Positions 13,573 through 16,107 of a DNA stretch of 16,107 nucleotides are shown one piece after another. Each line of letters starts with the position of its first letter. Position 1 is the first letter of the stretch. Made by a program: the position numbers and the translations under genes. The DNA lies in NCBI GenBank assembly GCA_017399225.1, contig JAFQEB010000055.1:1-16107 (forward strand). The letters are read 5' to 3'. The DNA comes from Clostridia bacterium (GTDB lineage: Bacteria; Bacillota_A; Clostridia; Christensenellales; Aristaeellaceae). The notes beneath the pieces are model-generated. The model saw only the letters and a list, made by a program, of their open reading frames with translations, did no database searches and was not told the origin of the DNA.

Positions 13573-13622
13573 GACCCTCTCACCCGCTGCGCGGGAGCTC
13601 TCCCCAAGGGAGAGCCCTTTGG
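13573..13622 (-). repeat. Two-hairpin element, copy 6
   Basis: It has cccgc-tgc-gcggg and agctctcccc-aa-gggagagc stems and a cctttgg end. On the minus strand it closely matches the element at 9494-9541. The neighbouring bases (gcgtctgcggacgcgcaag) also match in reverse complement, so a block of about 70 bp was copied in inverted orientation. Confidence 0.8.
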
Positions 13623-13647
13623 CTGGGCGGATGCCTGCTGTCCTGTA

Positions 13648-13667
13648 GGGACGACCATTGGTCGCCC
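13648..13667 (+). repeat. 20-bp near-palindrome, copy 5
   Basis: It has one mismatch in the first arm (gggacgacc). The leader is tgta instead of cgta. Confidence 0.75.
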
Positions 13668-13775
13668 GCCCGCTGCGGGGTTGGAGCGCCGCAAGGAATC
13701 CGCCAGGCAGCGGCATGGGCAAAGGCTCCCTTCACACAAGGGAGGCTTTGCGGGAAAGGCGGGCAGCGGGAGGCG

Positions 13776-13828
13776 AACCCTCTCAGTCACCTTCGGTGCC
13801 AGCTCTCCCGGAGGGAGAGCCTTTTGGT
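13776..13828 (-). repeat. Two-hairpin element, copy 7
   Basis: gtcacc-ttc-ggtgcc and agctctccc/gggagagc stems end in cttttgg. A half element with only a ggctccctt/aagggaggct hairpin precedes it at about 13726-13748. 13829-13936 holds no gene I can support. Confidence 0.75.
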
Positions 13829-13936
13829 ATGCCTTTGCAGCAGGCTATGCGTCGCGCCGCGCCCGTTGCGCGGCGGGACTCCCGCAAAGGAACCAACGCC
13901 GCGCGGGAGCGCCAAAACGGGACGAAGTCCCCATGG

Positions 13937-13965
13937 TTGCGTGGGCAACGGGGCTGTGGTATACT
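13937..13965 (+). promoter_or_regulatory. Promoter of the ribosome-protection GTPase gene
   Basis: TTGCGT (13937-13942) and TATACT (13960-13965) are 17 nt apart. A start near 13972 leaves a leader of about 27 nt, too short for the transcriptional attenuator found in front of Tn916-type tet(M). Confidence 0.65.
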
Positions 13966-13998
13966 GAGGGGGAATTTTGACGCAGGGGGAAGATAAAG

Positions 13999-16005
13999 GT
14001 GGAGCTGCGGAATATCGGGGTGTTCGCCCACGTGGACGCGGGAAAGACGACGCTGTCGGAGCAGCTGCTGATGCACGCCGGGGCGATCCGGAAGATCGGC
14101 AGCGTGGACGCGGGCACCGCGCATACGGACAGCCTGCCCGTGGAGCAGCGGCGGGGCATCTCGGTCAAGGCCAGCTGCGTGCGGCTCACATGGCAGGGGA
14201 CGGACATCAACCTGATCGACACCCCCGGGCATGTGGACTTCGCCGCGGAGGTGGAGCGCTCGCTGTGGGCGCTGGATGCGGCGGTGCTGGTCATCTGCGC
14301 GGTGGAGGGCGTGCAGCCCCATACGGAGACGCTCTTCCATGCGCTGCGGGAGCAGGACATTCCGGTGCTGCTGTTTTTGAACAAGACCGACCGGGAGGGC
14401 GCGGACGTCCAGCGAGTGCTGGGGCAGGTCAAGCGTCTGCTGACCCCGGACGCGGTGCCCATGGCGGATGAGGAAGCCGTGGCTGAAATGGTGTGCACCC
14501 AGGACGAGGAGCTGCTGGAGCGGTACCTGTCGGGCGAGGAGATCGACGGGGGCTTCATCCGGGAAAAGCTGGCGGAGATGACCCGCGCGGCACAGGCGTA
14601 TCCGGTGTTTGCCGGTTCGGCGCTGCGGGACGAGGGCGTCGTGCCCCTGTTGGACGCCATGGTCGACCTGCTGCCCCCGCCGGAAGCAGCTGACAAAGAT
14701 GAGAATGGGGAGAAGGGTGAAAGCGGGGCGAAGAAAGAAAACGGGGCGAAGAAAGAGGAGGGGACGAAGTCCCTGTGCGGCGTGGTGTTTGCCTCCGCGC
14801 AGGATCGCATCCTGGGCCGGGGCGTGTGGGTGCGCCTCTATGCAGGCAGGCTGGAGAACCGCGAGCCGGTGAATCTCCCGGCGGGCATCGATCCCCTCAC
14901 GGGCGATGAGAAGCTGGTGCAGCGCAAGATCAGTCAAATTCGCCGGGTGGACGGCAGCGACGCAGGCAGCCTCACCGCCGGTGAGATCGGCGTGGTGTAT
15001 GGCCTGGGCGACGTGGGCGTTGGGCATGTGCTGGGCGACAGCGCGCTCCTGCCCCGGCGCGTGGAGCCCGGACGGCTGCGCACGCCGCTGATCACGGTGC
15101 AGGTCATCCCCGAAAAGCCGGAGGAGATGCAGGCCCTGCGGGCAGCGTGCGGCGCCCTGGCAGCGGAGGATCCCCTTCTGCAGGTGCATTACGCCAAGGC
15201 GCTGGGGGAGCTGCAGCTGCATGTGATGGGCGCCATCCAGCTGGAGATCATCCAGGAGGAGATCGCCGGGCGCTTTGGCATGAAGGTGAGCTTCTCCAAG
15301 CCGGCGGTGATTTATAAGGAGACCATCGCGCAGGCGGCCAGCGGCTTTGTGGCCTACACCATGCCCAAGCCCTGCTGGGCGATCATGCGCTTTGAGATCG
15401 AGCCTGCCCCCCGCGGCAGCGGCGTGACCTTCAAGTCCATCGTGCCGGTGAAGGACATCCTGCTGCGCTATCAGCATCAGGTGGAGCAGGCCCTGCCCCT
15501 GGCCCTCAACCAGGGCCGCCTGGGCTGGCAGGTGACGGACGTGAACATCACCCTGGTGGACGGCAATCACCACCAGTTCCACACCCACCCGCTGGACTTC
15601 ATCGTTGCGACGCCCTGGGGCATTCAGGACGGATTACAGCGGGGCGGCTCGACGCTGCTGGAGCCGATCCTGGAGACGCGCTTCCTGCTGCCGCCGGACT
15701 GCGTGGGCCGCGTGATGAGCGACGTGGCGCAGATGCGCGGCGAGGTGACGGACACGCAGACGGACGCGGATCGCGTGCTGATGACGGCGCTGATCCCGGT
15801 GGCGACGAGTGTGGATTATGCTTCGACGCTGGCGAGCATCACCAGCGGAAGGGGGAGCATGAGTGTGAAGCTGCACGGGTATCGGGATTGTCCGCTGGAG
15901 CTGGGTGCGACGGCGAAGCGGAGGAATGTGGATCCGCTGGACACGGCGAAGTACATCCTGGCAGCCCGCAGCGCCTTGGAAGGCGGCATCTTTGATTTAG
16001 ACTAA
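13999..16005 (+). CDS. Tet(M)/EF-G-like ribosomal protection GTPase
   Basis: The predicted cytoplasmic translation GTPase has 668 residues; Tet(M) has 639. The G domain has AHVDAGKT (10-17), RRGISVKAS (51-59), DTPGH (74-78) and NKTD (128-131), all intact. Domains II-V follow the Tet(M) order, and TSGRGSMSVKLHGY matches domain V. A charged linker, about 230-257, with repeated GAKKEN/GAKKEE separates the G domain from domain II and is absent from Tet(M). The domain IV tip, SPVSTPADF in Tet(M), is QFHTHPLDF here. It may give tetracycline tolerance, but this divergence makes a housekeeping or stress role in translation equally possible. The start is GTG at 13999, with AGGGGGA 8 nt upstream. The gene has its own promoter and no mobile genes beside it. 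Confidence 0.88.
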   Translation: MELRNIGVFAHVDAGKTTLSEQLLMHAGAIRKIGSVDAGTAHTDSLPVEQRRGISVKASCVRLTWQGTDINLIDTPGHVDFAAEVERSLWALDAAVLVICAVEGVQPHTETLFHALREQDIPVLLFLNKTDREGADVQRVLGQVKRLLTPDAVPMADEEAVAEMVCTQDEELLERYLSGEEIDGGFIREKLAEMTRAAQAYPVFAGSALRDEGVVPLLDAMVDLLPPPEAADKDENGEKGESGAKKENGAKKEEGTKSLCGVVFASAQDRILGRGVWVRLYAGRLENREPVNLPAGIDPLTGDEKLVQRKISQIRRVDGSDAGSLTAGEIGVVYGLGDVGVGHVLGDSALLPRRVEPGRLRTPLITVQVIPEKPEEMQALRAACGALAAEDPLLQVHYAKALGELQLHVMGAIQLEIIQEEIAGRFGMKVSFSKPAVIYKETIAQAASGFVAYTMPKPCWAIMRFEIEPAPRGSGVTFKSIVPVKDILLRYQHQVEQALPLALNQGRLGWQVTDVNITLVDGNHHQFHTHPLDFIVATPWGIQDGLQRGGSTLLEPILETRFLLPPDCVGRVMSDVAQMRGEVTDTQTDADRVLMTALIPVATSVDYASTLASITSGRGSMSVKLHGYRDCPLELGATAKRRNVDPLDTAKYILAARSALEGGIFDLD

Positions 16006-16034
16006 CAAGGGGAAGCGAAAAAAAGGGTGTCGAG

Positions 16035-16077
16035 AGGGCTGAAAGCCCTTCGCGGGGTGGAGGGGCAGAGCCCCTCC
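16035..16077 (+). terminator. Two hairpins downstream of the GTPase gene
   Basis: agggct-gaa-agccct (16035-16049) is followed by ggaggggc-aga-gcccctcc (16059-16077). Neither has a real T-run, although AAAAAAA precedes them (16018-16024). They may end transcription or be another palindromic repeat. The rest, to 16107, shows no gene. Confidence 0.4.
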
Positions 16078-16107
16078 CCGTCGGAGACCTCCGCGCCGCA
16101 GCGCAAA

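Noticed and set aside
13783..15588. 601-residue minus-strand open frame
   Set aside because: It is the opposite strand of the ribosome-protection GTPase and shows no recognisable domain.

Overview
The window looks like chromosomal DNA from a high-GC, Gram-positive anaerobe of the class Clostridia, probably a gut or rumen lineage near the Christensenellales or Oscillospirales. The evidence is the strong AGGAGG-type ribosome sites, the carbohydrate-centred gene content (a CE12-type esterase, a GH120 beta-xylosidase and Gfo/Idh/MocA dehydrogenases), and intergenic spaces packed with short palindromic repeats. The taxonomic placement is inference; no rRNA or marker gene is present. No transposase, integrase, tRNA, rRNA or CRISPR array was seen.

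Layout. 1-294 is non-coding with three strong hairpins. 358-4235 is a minus-strand run: an XRE regulator, a CE12-like acetylesterase, and a two-gene unit of UDP-galactopyranose mutase (glf) followed by a family 2 glycosyltransferase. Hairpins at 2034-2063 and 1201-1234 separate these units. 4437-5297 is an AraC regulator on the minus strand. It is divergent from a tight plus-strand operon of three different Gfo/Idh/MocA oxidoreductases (5448-8865) that ends in a clear intrinsic terminator. 8902-10378 is a repeat island with two ~425-bp direct copies of one composite element and several smaller palindromic modules. 10474-10683 is a small AT-rich membrane-protein gene with its own terminator. 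11104-11235 holds a third copy of a strong promoter found in the repeat island, here followed by a short hairpin and a terminator. 11246-13216 (minus) is a GH120 beta-xylosidase. 13341-13828 is a second repeat island built of the same modules. 13999-16005 is a Tet(M)/EF-G-like ribosome-protection GTPase with its own promoter.

How the genes fit together. The esterase removes acetyl groups from plant polysaccharide fragments, the xylosidase cleaves xylo-oligosaccharides, and the AraC-controlled dehydrogenase trio probably oxidises or epimerises a sugar or polyol. All lack signal peptides, which suggests intracellular processing of imported oligosaccharides. The glf/glycosyltransferase pair points to galactofuranose in a surface glycan. 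The most unusual content is the repeat system. At least four kinds of structured module (a 20-bp near-palindrome, a two-hairpin element, a ~132-nt multi-hairpin element and a promoter-bearing unit) are combined in mosaics in both islands. The promoter-bearing unit may encode a small RNA family.
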